64,000 bases of DNA from assembly GCA_016235665.1 (NCBI GenBank), contig JACRJI010000016.1:62001-126000 (forward strand). Reading direction: 5' to 3'. Both the position numbers and the translations under genes were made by a program. The notes under the pieces are model-generated. The model made no database searches, was not told the DNA's origin, and saw only the letters and a list, made by a program, of their open reading frames with translations. The DNA comes from a candidate division TA06 bacterium. Its GTDB lineage: Bacteria; Edwardsbacteria; AC1; EtOH8. Numbering within the stretch: the stretch's first letter is position 1; every line of letters starts with the position of its first letter. Of the stretch, positions 1 to 9,123 are shown in pieces.

Positions 1-1070
1 CCGGGGGCCAGAATGGCCCGGGCAAACTCGCCGTGGCCACCGTAGAGGGCGAACAAAAGGTCCCCCTGCTCGGTGCGGGTGGGAAAGCCGGTGGCCGGGC
101 CGGGCCGCTGGGCAATGAAGACCACCATCGGTACCTCGGTCATCCCAGCCAGCGAGAGACCTTCGGTCATCAGGGCAAAGCCGCCGCCCGAGGTGCAGGT
201 CATGGCCCGCACTCCGGCCACTGAGGCCCCGATGGCCATGTTGACGGCCGAGATCTCGTCCTCGGCCTGTTCCACCAGCAGCCCCGTAACTTCCTTTTGC
301 TTGGCGGCGCAGTATTCCATGATCCCGGTGGAAGGCGACATGGGATAGGCCGACAGGAACTGCAGGCCCGAGACCAAACTGCCGAACCCGGCCGCTTCGC
401 TGCCGGTCATCAGCATCTTGCCGGGGCTTGTGGAAGCTTTCCGGTGCAAAGTACAGTAGGGGCAGACGCCCTTGAACTCCCGCTCGGCATGATCGTACCC
501 GGCCCGGGCCGCCCGGATGTTGGCCTCTACTATAAGATCTCCCTTGCGGTCAAACAGGTCGCCCAAAGTGTCGGCCAGCACGTCAAAATCGTACTCCATC
601 AGGCTGAAGCACACCCCGCAGGCCGCGGCGTTGACCATGATCTTGCTCTGGGCCGCTTCCAGGGCCAGTTTCTCCAGTGGCACCGGGAACAGGTTCAGCT
701 TTTTATCATCGCGGACGCTGAGCTCAGTCGAAGTGCCGCCCTCGTGGGCGCTGAGCCCTGTCGAAGCGCCCGCATCTGATATTTTTTCATCGTAGACCAC
801 CACCCCGCCCTCCACCATTCCGGGCGAATGGATGTCAATCGATTCCCGGTTGAGGGCGATCAGGATGTTGGCCCTTTCCGACAGACTGCCCACCGGCTGG
901 TCGGAGATCCGCAAGACAGCGAAGTTGTGCCCGCCCCGGATCCGGGACATCAGGTCCTGGTAGCAATAGACAAAGTAGCCCTGGCGGGTCAGCGCCTTGG
1001 CCAAAGTGTAGGAGATGGTCTGCATCCCCTGTCCGGCCGCGCCGGCTATGGTGATGGTGAGATCGATCAT
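1..1070 (-). CDS. 2-oxoacid:acceptor oxidoreductase, alpha subunit (partial, runs off left edge)
   Basis: This subunit of a 2-oxoacid:ferredoxin oxidoreductase (KorA/VorB type) would oxidise a 2-oxoacid to acyl-CoA with partner TPP and ferredoxin subunits. The N-terminal 190 residues form the gamma-type domain (GAAGQGMQT near residue 10, then SRIRGGHNF). A pyrimidine-binding PFOR domain follows from about residue 205, with [20 protein letters not shown] and CTSGGG motifs. About 356 codons are present and the C-terminus lies beyond position 1. The start ATG is 1068-1070; no strong ribosome site is visible. The linker near residues 98-121 carries an in-frame tandem insertion made of a dispersed repeat. 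The TPP-binding beta subunit would be expected next, outside the window. Substrate class is not resolved. Confidence 0.88.
   Translation of the reverse strand, partial: MIDLTITIAGAAGQGMQTISYTLAKALTRQGYFVYCYQDLMSRIRGGHNFAVLRISDQPVGSLSERANILIALNRESIDIHSPGMVEGGVVVYDEKISDAGASTGLSAHEGGTSTELSVRDDKKLNLFPVPLEKLALEAAQSKIMVNAAACGVCFSLMEYDFDVLADTLGDLFDRKGDLIVEANIRAARAGYDHAEREFKGVCPYCTLHRKASTSPGKMLMTGSEAAGFGSLVSGLQFLSAYPMSPSTGIMEYCAAKQKEVTGLLVEQAEDEISAVNMAIGASVAGVRAMTCTSGGGFALMTEGLSLAGMTEVPMVVFIAQRPGPATGFPTRTEQGDLLFALYGGHGEFARAILAP
718..766. repeat. Two in-frame copies of the REP-like ctgagc/tcgaag repeat inside the oxidoreductase gene
   Basis: The 16-mers at 718-733 and 751-766 both read ctgagc-n4-tcgaag and start 33 bp apart, so the unit is repeated in frame. 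On the protein they give two similar stretches (STGLS and STELS). The same core recurs at 6151-6186, 18660-18680 and 35331-35349. Confidence 0.75.
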
Positions 1071-1134
1071 ATTATAAGATCAGCCACGTGAATCTAACCC
1101 GGCTTGCCTGACGGCCAGAGTAAAACACTTTTGC

Positions 1135-2448
1135 TCACTTTAAGACCGTAATTTTACCGCAATATTTTTTCTCGTCAATTAAGACACTGTAAAAATACAC
1201 ACCGTTGGGCACTTTTCTGCCACGATTGCCGCAACCATCCCAGGAGATGGTATGACTGCCGGTATTCTGGGGTTTATAAGATATCGTTTTGATCCTTTTC
1301 CCCGAAACGTCATAGATTTGTATATTTATTGCTTCTGTTCTTGCTGTTTGCACCCTCCAGGTGGTTTTGCTTTTAAATGGATTGGGGCCGATATTATATA
1401 TGCGTGGAGATTTTTCCCGGCTGCAGTTGCCGTTGTACTCTTCCGTTATCCCGCTGCTTCCATAATATTCAAATATTTTTATGCCAGGCGCAGCTCCTGC
1501 ATTATTCATATATATATACTCATCATCTATCGTTAAAGTCATCCACCCTTCTGTGCTTTTATAATGGCCAATATTAACTGGCAGGGCAGGATTGCTGACA
1601 TCCAATACTATCAATCCATAAACACAATCTGCAAGATACACTGTGTTACCCAGGCTTTTCACGCCATAATTTTCGTCAATTGAAACTGCATAAGTACCCA
1701 CCAGATACATTGAATCCGGCCGCGCTATATTAACAATTTTTAAACCCTTAGGCCCGTCAGCCACAAAGGCAAAGCTATCATCAACACATACATAATACGC
1801 TTCGCCGTTGGTGTTATAATATCCAGCCATTACTGGCAGAGCGGGATTGGTTACATCCACTGCGATCAGCCCGCCGGATCCGTTAGCCAAATAGGCATAA
1901 TTATCTTTTACAACCACCCACCAAGTATAACCGGAACATGATATTGATCCGGCCAGACAAGGATTGGTTGAATCGCTGATATCTATTATCTGAAGACTGC
2001 TGAGATCGGCTACATAAGCATAATTGCCAGACAAAACCACCGAAAGGGCGTAATTATCTGTGTCGTAATACCCTATTTCCTGAGGATCGTAATAATCATT
2101 AAGGTCTATGATCCTCAAGCCCTGGTCCCCGTCTGCCACATAGGCCAGGCCGCCCCGCACCGCCACGTCCTGGGCCAGGGAGGTCATGAACTTGACAATT
2201 TCAGCCGGGTTCGCCGGATCGCTGACATCCAATACCCGCAAACCCATGTCATGATCCGCCACATAAAGAAGATCTCCGACAATGCAGCTGTTCCATGCCA
2301 AGCTTGGCAGATCATAATATCCGATAGTTCTGACATTGAGCGAATCGGCCATGGCGGTTGAGACCCCCAGGATTAGCAATGCTGCCAGAATAACTGCACT
2401 GGGAGATATTGTTTTTCCTATGCTTTTGGGAAATATCCTACGTTTCAT
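1135..2448 (-). CDS. Secreted LVIVD-repeat beta-propeller protein with C-terminal sorting domain
   Basis: This 437-residue protein has a long N-terminal signal segment (hydrophobic core about residues 17-34). About seven LVIVD-type repeats follow, each with a variant of 'YVAD...GL.I.DVS.P..P...G.Y', a layout that builds a beta-propeller. The last 85 residues are a FlgD-like / type IX sorting domain with the GPNPF, IYDVSGK, WDG and NGVYFY signatures. Such proteins are exported and anchored at or released from the cell surface in FCB bacteria. No enzymatic residues are recognisable, so a binding or scaffold role is possible. It lies 38 bp downstream of the M14 peptidase gene on the same strand and may be co-transcribed with it. 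Confidence 0.85.
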   Translation of the reverse strand: MKRRIFPKSIGKTISPSAVILAALLILGVSTAMADSLNVRTIGYYDLPSLAWNSCIVGDLLYVADHDMGLRVLDVSDPANPAEIVKFMTSLAQDVAVRGGLAYVADGDQGLRIIDLNDYYDPQEIGYYDTDNYALSVVLSGNYAYVADLSSLQIIDISDSTNPCLAGSISCSGYTWWVVVKDNYAYLANGSGGLIAVDVTNPALPVMAGYYNTNGEAYYVCVDDSFAFVADGPKGLKIVNIARPDSMYLVGTYAVSIDENYGVKSLGNTVYLADCVYGLIVLDVSNPALPVNIGHYKSTEGWMTLTIDDEYIYMNNAGAAPGIKIFEYYGSSGITEEYNGNCSREKSPRIYNIGPNPFKSKTTWRVQTARTEAINIQIYDVSGKRIKTISYKPQNTGSHTISWDGCGNRGRKVPNGVYFYSVLIDEKKYCGKITVLK

Positions 2449-2486
2449 TCTATCACCTTCAGATGTTTTGTTTTTTTTGGGGGGGT

Positions 2487-5147
2487 CTACCTTAACACTA
2501 TTATCTTTTTTATCGCTTTAAAATCGTTTATTTCCATCCGGCAGATGTAAATTCCGGCGGCAGCTCTTTTGCCAAGATAATCTTTTCCGTCCCATTTTAC
2601 GGAATAGTACCCGGCCTGCTTAATGGAGTTTTCCAGCACTTTCACCTGCTGCCCTTGAATGTTATAGATTTTCAAGCAGGCCATTCCGGGCCGCGGGATC
2701 TGGTAATCTATCCTGGTTGACCCTGTCATCGGATTGGGATGATTCTGACTGAGCGCATACTTTGCCGGAAGTTCGGAGGTTCTGCTGTCTTGTCCGGCAC
2801 CGGTAGCAGAGTAATATATCCTCGTTTTGGGCGAAAAAAGGCTCCTCTCTTTGCCGTCATCAGCATAGGCCCTCCACCAGTAATTCCCCGGGACCAGCGG
2901 GATAGGCACCTGCCAGCTGGTGTCAGCGGCCGAGCTGTCCGTTTCGGCGTATATCTGGGTGAGCAGGGAATCGCTGTATATCTTATAGCCGTAATGAACC
3001 GCATCCCCGTCGGGATCGCCGGACCGGCTGACATGCAGAACCGGCAGGGGATCGGCAATCGTCTCATCGCAAGGCTCCAGCGCAGACGGCCGGGCTGGGG
3101 CGGCGTTAGCAACATTATAGCCGCTGACCTTGATATCGTCGATATGCCATCCGCTGTAATTGTGCACTGAAATATCTGTATCCATCCTGAATCCCAGCCG
3201 GATAGAACCGGAATATCCGGCCAGACTGATCGTTTTCTTGACCCATCCCCCGGAATTTCCGGTGATTTTATCTCCCAACTGCTTCCAGGTCAGGCCGTTA
3301 TTGGTTGATATCTCCACATAGCCGATATCGTATCCGTTTTCCAAGGAATGGGAATGCCAGAACTCGGTACTTGTAAAGCTGTCCACAGTCATCACCCCAG
3401 AGACCAGACGGCAGTTCATGTTATCCAAATAATCCCAGGTCCCCTCGTTCCCGCAATACCAGCTGTGGCTGGGGGAGTTATATGAATTGGCCGTGATGTG
3501 CCATAGGTCTCCGTCCCCGGAATGGGTCCAGTTGCCGGTGCCGTTCTCGGTGCTGTCTTCAAACACATAACCATCCGTTTGGTTCCCGAGGCGTACCGCC
3601 AGCCCCTCGGAATACAAGTAACTATCGTAATCGGATATAAAAGTCAGGTAAAACTGGGCTTGGTGGCCCGGAGGACAGGCGGCATCAACCTTGAATTCAT
3701 ATTTTTCTATCTGGTTCGATTTTACCTGCCGGGGGGCAAAATCGCCGAAATCGGCGGAGGCCTGGATGATATCTATATAGGCGTCGTCGCTGGATAGGTA
3801 GGCCTTTATCTGGCTGGCGGCATAATCCATGGAATGGTTTTTAACGCTGTCGGCAAAGCAGACTGATTCTCCCGGCTCGATTGATCCGTTGCCGTTCTCA
3901 TCTATCAGTTCCATGCCCCCGGTCTGTCCCACAAAGTAACCGGCGGCCAGCCCGGCCAGCATGCAGGCTCTGATGTTTTCGGCGATCTGCTCCTGTATGA
4001 TCGCCGTGTCCGGCTGAAAAAAATCCTCACCCACCTCTACGCATACGGGGTAGGCTTTGGGCTTTGTTGACCGTTCCCCGTAATGCCAGTCCTCGGCGCA
4101 TCCGTTAATTGACTGGGCTGATATCTCCCAGATGACGCCGTAGGTATACCCGTTATAAAGGCTCATTTCCCGGGCCAGGTCATAGAGTTTAAGGGAATCG
4201 GGGGTCTGGATGTTTTCATAGTTCCAGGGGATGATGTATTGATTTGCAGCGCTGTGAAAATTCAGGATGCTTTTAAAAAAGCCTTTGTCCTGGGTAAAGT
4301 TGACCATGGCCTGCACTTCCGGTTCCGAGGCGGCGTAAGGTCCGCGATAGTCTTCGCGCTCAGTAAGAACGCCTGACCCTTCATCGTCATATCCCCACAT
4401 GTATGGATAGTTGCGGTTCAGATCCACCCCGAAAGTGCCATCGCCATTGTCCCTTCTGTTCTTTCTCCAAAGTCCGTCGCTTGATGAATCGGCGTTAAAA
4501 ATATACCCGTCGGGATTTATGATCGGGACGAACCATAACTGCCGGTTATCGACCATGTACCTGGCCGCCGGATCGTTGTTATAGTTCTCGCAAAGGTATC
4601 TGGCGAATCCCAAACAGACGCTGCAACCTATGGGCTCCCGGCCATGATGCACGCCCGTAATCAATACCCCGGGGCAACCATTGTCAAGCCCGGGGTCCTT
4701 TGACAGACTAAAGGCGGTTATCTTCCGGCTCTGATGGCTGGCTCCTATGGATTCGGGCTGGGAAACCAGGGACGGATAAAGCGCCGCCAGATTGTAGGCC
4801 TCGGCCTGGGCCTCTTGGTAAGTGTAGTATGGCCCAAGATCCAGCTTCATTTTTGCATTTTTTAGGTCTTCATAATACTTTGCCGCATCAGATATAATAA
4901 TCTCTATGGCAATGCCTTTAGAACTTAGCTCGGAGGCAATATCTTTGTCGAGCAAACACACCAGACCCTTGTTGGGATCATACGATATTATATCTAATTC
5001 ATAATTGCGGCATAAGCGTTTTAATGCTTGGAGGTCGTTTGTTTTAATCAATACCTTTTGCAGGGTTGCATATGCTGGGTTTGAAATAAATTGAAATGAA
5101 AATAAAAATAAAAAACATACTGCCATATTAATTTTGAACTTCTTCAT
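2487..5147 (-). CDS. Secreted M14 zinc carboxypeptidase with C-terminal sorting domain
   Basis: This 886-residue protein would remove C-terminal residues from peptides outside the cell. A signal peptide spans residues 1-27 and a propeptide-like segment reaches about residue 100. The M14 domain (about 105-400) has zinc ligands H168 and E171 in HHGRE, a third ligand at H298 (NFHSAANQ), the substrate-binding DLNRNYPY segment at 242-249, and the catalytic glutamate E371 in CVEVG. Beta-sandwich domains follow: a CARDB-like region (about 410-510), a MAM-like region with repeated W/G motifs (about 530-680) and an FN3-like region (690-790). The final 80 residues are a FlgD-like sorting domain (NHPNPM, IYNIQGQ, WDGKD). 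All catalytic residues are present, so activity is expected. Confidence 0.93.
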   Translation of the reverse strand: MKKFKINMAVCFLFLFSFQFISNPAYATLQKVLIKTNDLQALKRLCRNYELDIISYDPNKGLVCLLDKDIASELSSKGIAIEIIISDAAKYYEDLKNAKMKLDLGPYYTYQEAQAEAYNLAALYPSLVSQPESIGASHQSRKITAFSLSKDPGLDNGCPGVLITGVHHGREPIGCSVCLGFARYLCENYNNDPAARYMVDNRQLWFVPIINPDGYIFNADSSSDGLWRKNRRDNGDGTFGVDLNRNYPYMWGYDDEGSGVLTEREDYRGPYAASEPEVQAMVNFTQDKGFFKSILNFHSAANQYIIPWNYENIQTPDSLKLYDLAREMSLYNGYTYGVIWEISAQSINGCAEDWHYGERSTKPKAYPVCVEVGEDFFQPDTAIIQEQIAENIRACMLAGLAAGYFVGQTGGMELIDENGNGSIEPGESVCFADSVKNHSMDYAASQIKAYLSSDDAYIDIIQASADFGDFAPRQVKSNQIEKYEFKVDAACPPGHQAQFYLTFISDYDSYLYSEGLAVRLGNQTDGYVFEDSTENGTGNWTHSGDGDLWHITANSYNSPSHSWYCGNEGTWDYLDNMNCRLVSGVMTVDSFTSTEFWHSHSLENGYDIGYVEISTNNGLTWKQLGDKITGNSGGWVKKTISLAGYSGSIRLGFRMDTDISVHNYSGWHIDDIKVSGYNVANAAPARPSALEPCDETIADPLPVLHVSRSGDPDGDAVHYGYKIYSDSLLTQIYAETDSSAADTSWQVPIPLVPGNYWWRAYADDGKERSLFSPKTRIYYSATGAGQDSRTSELPAKYALSQNHPNPMTGSTRIDYQIPRPGMACLKIYNIQGQQVKVLENSIKQAGYYSVKWDGKDYLGKRAAAGIYICRMEINDFKAIKKIIVLR

Positions 5148-5215
5148 TTATGCTCCCTTCAAAATAATTTTATGCCAAATTTATTTTGTGTCACCGGGCT
5201 TATACCTGCCAACAG

Positions 5216-5245
5216 AATAGCCCCGGCCTTAAGGCCGGGGCTATT
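5216..5245 (-). terminator. Perfect 30-bp palindromic terminator
   Basis: A perfect inverted repeat (arms aatagccccggcctt and its complement) lies just past the stop codon of the metallo-hydrolase gene that ends at 5251. The U-tract is short, so its efficiency is uncertain. Confidence 0.7.
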
Positions 5246-5250
5246 GTAAA

Positions 5251-6078
5251 TCAGACCTCCAGTTTTTCGCCTTCCCGGGCCCCAAAGATGTGGATCTTGG
5301 TGTTGGCCTTCATCTCCCCTATTATCTGCTCCAACTGCCGGTCGCTGCGTTCCGGGTCATGATGGTGGAAGCCCAGCGACTTTACACCGGCGTCCTCGGC
5401 CAGCTTGATCACTTCCAGGAAGGTGGAATGCCCCCAGCCCCGGGTCCGTTTCATATCATCCTCGGTGTACTGGGCGTCGTGGATCAGCAGGTCGGCACCG
5501 GCGCAGAAATCCACGAACTTTTTGTACTCGGTCTGCGGCTTGTCTATGTTCAGCTCGTTGTCGGTCAAAAAACAGAAGGTCTTTCCCTGGTCGTGGATCT
5601 TGACCCCGTAGGTGGGCACCGGGTGGTTGTTGCGAATGATGTCGCAGTGCATCTCGCCCAGGTTAAAGCCCTCGTCGTCGTCCACCACCTGGTAATTGAT
5701 GTTGGACTGGACCTCCTGCAGCTTGGCCGGAAAGACGTAGCCGTCCATCTGGTCGTAGAGGGTGGAATACAGGCGGCCGAAGCTTTCCTTGGCCCCCAGA
5801 AAGCGGATCTTGAAACGGGACATATAGATCGGCAGAAAGAAAGGCAGACCCTGGATGTGGTCCCAGTGGACGTGGGTCACGAAGATCGGAATCTCGGGCA
5901 CTTCTTTTTCCTTTAAAAGATTCAGTCCCAGCTTGCGGATGCCGGTGCCGCAGTCGATGATCAGCCTTTGGCCCTTGCTGGTGACCACCTCCACGCAGGT
6001 GGTGTTGCCGCCGAAATCAACGGTGTCATGCCCCGGCGCCGGGATCGAGCCCCTCACTCCGTAATGGGTGATCTGCAT
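5251..6078 (-). CDS. Metallo-beta-lactamase-fold hydrolase
   Basis: This 275-residue cytoplasmic protein has the di-metal signature THVHWDH at 68-74, a later HDAQY aspartate ligand, and GHST and HHHDP motifs toward the C-terminus. The opening GVRGSIP...GGNTTC is typical of a phosphodiesterase-like branch of the MBL fold related to RNase Z and PhnP. Substrates in this branch vary and none can be assigned here; a phosphodiester is the likeliest guess. The upstream neighbour is an HD-GYP signalling protein on the same strand. The 136-bp spacer contains dispersed repeats, so shared transcription is not certain. Confidence 0.85.
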   Translation of the reverse strand: MQITHYGVRGSIPAPGHDTVDFGGNTTCVEVVTSKGQRLIIDCGTGIRKLGLNLLKEKEVPEIPIFVTHVHWDHIQGLPFFLPIYMSRFKIRFLGAKESFGRLYSTLYDQMDGYVFPAKLQEVQSNINYQVVDDDEGFNLGEMHCDIIRNNHPVPTYGVKIHDQGKTFCFLTDNELNIDKPQTEYKKFVDFCAGADLLIHDAQYTEDDMKRTRGWGHSTFLEVIKLAEDAGVKSLGFHHHDPERSDRQLEQIIGEMKANTKIHIFGAREGEKLEV

Positions 6079-6101
6079 AACTTTGCCTTTAAGGTGTTTC
6101 T

Positions 6102-6205
6102 GGTTCCGTTTGCCGTTTACTTGTCCTGAGCCTACTGTTTACGTGCCCTGAGCCGCCGGGCTGAGCGTGCCGAAGCCCTGTCGAAGGGCTGTTTACTTTT
6201 TACAG
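6102..6205. repeat. Composite repeat: heptamer-like units around REP-like ctgagc/tcgaag copies
   Basis: Short imperfect units (ccgtttg, ccgttta, ctgttta) at 6106-6141 and 6190-6205 flank three partial or full ctgagc...tcgaag elements at 6125-6186. The latter include the inverted pair ccctg/gaagggc. The stretch fills most of the gap between the HD-GYP and MBL genes. Confidence 0.65.
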
Positions 6206-6214
6206 TTCATTGTA

Positions 6215-7411
6215 TCAGACTTCCTTGTACTTCTCGTAGACCTCCATCACCTGGTCCATTCCCTTGACAAAGGCCTCCGTCACCGCCGGGTCGAAATGTG
6301 TGCCGGAGGTCTCGGTGATGATCTGCATGGTCTCAGGCAGGGACATGGCCGGCTTGTAGACCCGCTTGTTGGACAGGGCGTCAAAGACGTCGGCCAGGGC
6401 CACTATCCGGCCCTCCAGCGGGATCTCCTGGCCCTTGAACTTGTTGGGGTAGCCTGTGCCGTCCCACTTTTCGTGATGGGTCATGGCCACGGTCTGGGAA
6501 AGCTGCAGCATCGGCACCGCCGAGTCCTTGAGTATCTCTGCCCCGATGATGGTGTGGGACTCCATGATCTTCCTCTCCAGCACGTTCAGGTGGCCGGGCT
6601 TCAGCAGGATGGCGTCGGGGATGCCCACCTTGCCCACGTCGTGCATGGGACTGGCCAGGCGAATGGCCTCCACCATTTCCTGGGGCAGATCCATCATCTT
6701 GGCGATGATGGCGGAATAGTGGCTCATCCGGTGGATGTGGCCTCCGGTCTCCTTGTCCCGGTACTCGGCCGCCAGGCCCAGCCGCATGATGGTGTCCAGA
6801 TGGGCTTCCTTGATCTCCTTGTTCAACTGGGCGTTCTTGACGGCCACCGCCGCCTGGGAGGCCACCGAGAGCATCAGCTCCTCGGAGTCCTTGTTGAAGG
6901 GAATTATCTTCCCGTTTTCGTCCTTGGCGTTGATCAGCTGCAGTACCCCGATCACCCCGCCCTGAGCGTCCTTCATCGGCAGCTGCAGCATGGAGGTGGT
7001 GCGGTAACTGACCCTCTGGTCGAACGACCTGTCAAAATGGTATTCGGCCGAATCGGGGATGGCGTAGGCATCCGGGATGTTGACCAAGGTCCCGGTGTTG
7101 GCCACATAGCCGGAGAGGGATTTGTTGGAGATGGGCACCGGAAATGGCTTGAACAGCATCTCCTCGGCCTTCTTGCCCTCCCGGGCGGCCAGGGTATCGT
7201 TCTGGCTGACCACGAAATTCAGGTGGTCGCCTTCCTTGATGTACAGGCTGCCGGCGTCGCAGTTGGCGAAAGCCCGTGACTCGCTTACGATCAACTCCAG
7301 CAGTTTCTCCAGCTCCCGCACCGAGGAAAGGGCGATGCCGATCCTGACCAGTTTATCGAAGGCGCTGCTGCACTGTTCCATATTCTGCCTTATTTGGTGG
7401 TTTTTGATCAA
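6215..7411 (-). CDS. GAF plus HD-GYP protein, probable cyclic-di-GMP phosphodiesterase
   Basis: This 398-residue soluble signalling enzyme has a GAF sensor domain at about residues 30-195 and a C-terminal HD-GYP domain. The metal-binding H257-D258 pair sits in PMHDVGKVG, and the GYP loop reads HHEKWDGTGYP at 312-322. HD-GYP domains hydrolyse c-di-GMP to pGpG or GMP; all hallmark residues are present, so catalysis is expected. The GAF domain has no visible haem or bilin cysteine, and its ligand is unknown. No diguanylate cyclase lies in this window. Confidence 0.93.
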   Translation of the reverse strand: MIKNHQIRQNMEQCSSAFDKLVRIGIALSSVRELEKLLELIVSESRAFANCDAGSLYIKEGDHLNFVVSQNDTLAAREGKKAEEMLFKPFPVPISNKSLSGYVANTGTLVNIPDAYAIPDSAEYHFDRSFDQRVSYRTTSMLQLPMKDAQGGVIGVLQLINAKDENGKIIPFNKDSEELMLSVASQAAVAVKNAQLNKEIKEAHLDTIMRLGLAAEYRDKETGGHIHRMSHYSAIIAKMMDLPQEMVEAIRLASPMHDVGKVGIPDAILLKPGHLNVLERKIMESHTIIGAEILKDSAVPMLQLSQTVAMTHHEKWDGTGYPNKFKGQEIPLEGRIVALADVFDALSNKRVYKPAMSLPETMQIITETSGTHFDPAVTEAFVKGMDQVMEVYEKYKEV

Positions 7412-7452
7412 CCGTCGAGTTAGATCCTGATTTACCTTGTATATAACTTTTT

Positions 7453-7481
7453 TGACAGGATTTGCAGGATTTTATTTATTG
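7453..7481. repeat. Dispersed 'tgacaggatt.gcaggatt' repeat
   Basis: The gap upstream of the HD-GYP gene holds a doubled caggatt unit preceded by ttttttga. A related copy in inverted orientation (taatcctgtc) is at 23585-23594. These short units recur only between genes here. Confidence 0.45.
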
Positions 7482-7555
7482 GGGATCTGATCCCGACCCT
7501 ACCTGAAAAGGTTTGATCCGAGGAATAATGTAAATGCCGTCTGACGGGTCCAAGC

Positions 7556-7756
7556 TCACAGCATGTTCCGGGGCACAAACTCCTCGTCCTCAAAATCCTC
7601 GTCTATCCCTTCAAAGACCTCCTTGCCGGCTCCGCACTCGGGGCAGATCCAGTCCAGGGGCAGATATTCAAAATAGGTTCCCGGCCTGACATCGCCGTCC
7701 GGATCCCCCAGGTTGGGATCATAGACATAGCCGCAGATTGAACATCGCCATTCCAT
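7556..7756 (-). CDS. Rubredoxin
   Basis: This 66-residue electron carrier has two CxxC knuckles, CSICGY at 5-10 and CPECGA at 38-43, which bind one iron. The aromatic core residues (W3, Y11, Y13, W36) are conserved. The body is the usual 52 residues, followed by an acidic tail of about 14. Rubredoxins pass single electrons to oxygen- and peroxide-detoxifying enzymes in anaerobes or to other redox partners; none is adjacent. Its presence fits the low-potential metabolism implied by the oxidoreductase at the left edge. It stands 35 bp downstream of the TolB-like gene and may be read through from it. Confidence 0.97.
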   Translation of the reverse strand: MEWRCSICGYVYDPNLGDPDGDVRPGTYFEYLPLDWICPECGAGKEVFEGIDEDFEDEEFVPRNML

Positions 7757-7791
7757 TTTTGCCTCCCATTTTTATTGTTGTCGGAATTATT

Positions 7792-8970
7792 TTATTGCCC
7801 CTGGGCCAGGGCCTGGATGATCCGGTCGGCCGGGATCAGCCGGTCCAGATGCAGCAGGTAGACCTCGCGGTCGCCGTCGCGCTGGGAATCGAACAGTATC
7901 GTCTTTTGGTCCGGGAAAATGCCGAAAACCATATCCTCGGCCGGATTGACGGTCAGCCGGATATTTTCATCTTCACGGCGGTCGTAAAGGTAGATCTCAT
8001 CATTACCCTGGCGGGAGGAAGTATACAGCAGATATCTAACATCCGGAGTTAGAATGGTGGGGATCCCGCCCCGGAACGACGGGCATCTGACCGGCCTGGG
8101 CTCCCCCCCGGCCAGGGGCCATAATTTCAGTACCTTCTGGTTTTCCTGGGCCTGCTGGTATAACACCTGGCCGGATACGATGTCAAAGAATTCTTTGTCC
8201 CCCTTTTCCTGCGGGTCGGGGCGAACCAATTGGGGCCGGGCATTCTTTGCCAGGGACAGCCTCCAAAGCGCCCAAAAGGTGCCGCTGTCGCTTAAAAAAT
8301 ACATCTCGCTTCCATCCGGGGCGAACCGGGGCATCTGCTCATTGAATTTGTTGAAGGTCAGCCTCCGGTCATTTTTAGTCTGCAGGTCAAAAAGATAGAT
8401 CTCATCATTGCCGTCACGATCGGAAACGTAGGCCAGGCTCTTTCCGTCCGGGCTGAAGGACGGCATAAAATCAAGGCCCTGGTAGTTGGTGATCCGTTTC
8501 TGGTTTTGGCCGTCGGCATCCATAACATAAATCTCCGGGTTGCCGTCCCGCTTGCTGGAAAATGCTATCTTACTCCCGTCGGGGGACAGTGCCGGCAGGG
8601 CGTCGTTGCCCGGCGAAAATGTCAGCCGGGTCACTTCATAGGGTTCCATTCCCAGATACACCGCCACCCTTTGGCGGAGGAAGGTATCCTGGGCCGCCGT
8701 GTAATCCAACCGGCTCAGTATCCCGTACTCCTTGCAGGCCGGTCCGGCCGAATCGGCCAGGCAGTACGCTTTGGCCAGATAGTAATGGCCCCTGGGATCC
8801 TTGGGGGAATCCTGCACGGCTTGGGAGAATTGTTCTATGGCCTTGCCCAGATCGCCGATCTCCAGGAACTGCCTTCCTTTGTTGATGGCCGCATTGTGGC
8901 CGCAGCTTAAGGCTGTCAGTGCCAGGAACAGGCATGCGGCATGCACTGCAAGTCTTTTTGTTCTGATCAT
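7792..8970 (-). CDS. TPR and TolB-like beta-propeller lipoprotein
   Basis: This 392-residue envelope protein has a lipobox ending at Cys23 (LTALSC), so it is probably lipidated. Residues 25-110 hold TPR-like helices (GRQFLEIGDLGKAIEQF). The rest is a WD40-like PD40 propeller with repeated 'LSPDGSKIAFSSKRDGNPEIYVMD'-style blades, the pattern seen in TolB. It could be an outer-membrane or periplasmic scaffold. True TolB has a different N-terminal domain and sits beside pal and tolA; neither is here, so it is better called a TolB-like PD40 protein. It is divergent from the lpxH operon across a 153-bp gap. Confidence 0.88.
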   Translation of the reverse strand: MIRTKRLAVHAACLFLALTALSCGHNAAINKGRQFLEIGDLGKAIEQFSQAVQDSPKDPRGHYYLAKAYCLADSAGPACKEYGILSRLDYTAAQDTFLRQRVAVYLGMEPYEVTRLTFSPGNDALPALSPDGSKIAFSSKRDGNPEIYVMDADGQNQKRITNYQGLDFMPSFSPDGKSLAYVSDRDGNDEIYLFDLQTKNDRRLTFNKFNEQMPRFAPDGSEMYFLSDSGTFWALWRLSLAKNARPQLVRPDPQEKGDKEFFDIVSGQVLYQQAQENQKVLKLWPLAGGEPRPVRCPSFRGGIPTILTPDVRYLLYTSSRQGNDEIYLYDRREDENIRLTVNPAEDMVFGIFPDQKTILFDSQRDGDREVYLLHLDRLIPADRIIQALAQGQ

Positions 8971-9024
8971 TTTTTATCTGTCTATTTTAAGCATCATCTG
9001 GTTAAAAGTCAATAAAAAATTCAG

Positions 9025-9053
9025 TTGCCTTTTATTTTTGCATGTGATATAGT
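9025..9053 (+). promoter_or_regulatory. Sigma-70-like promoter for lpxH-eno-divIC
   Basis: TTGCCT at 9025-9030 and TATAGT at 9048-9053 are separated by 17 bp. It lies 71 bp ahead of the chosen lpxH start in an AT-rich divergent gap. Confidence 0.5.
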
Positions 9054-9123
9054 TTTAAGGTATTTAAGCCTGCAGGTCCCTGCCAAAACTTTAAACAATT
9101 TAAGATACCACGACTGCATTTTT

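Noticed and set aside
6167-7279. Long plus-strand open frame of 370 codons opposite the HD-GYP gene
   Set aside because: Antisense frame created by GC-rich codons; no ribosome site, domain or composition of a protein.
7792-8970. True TolB of the Tol-Pal system
   Set aside because: The N-terminal TPR and lipobox differ from TolB and no tol/pal genes are adjacent.
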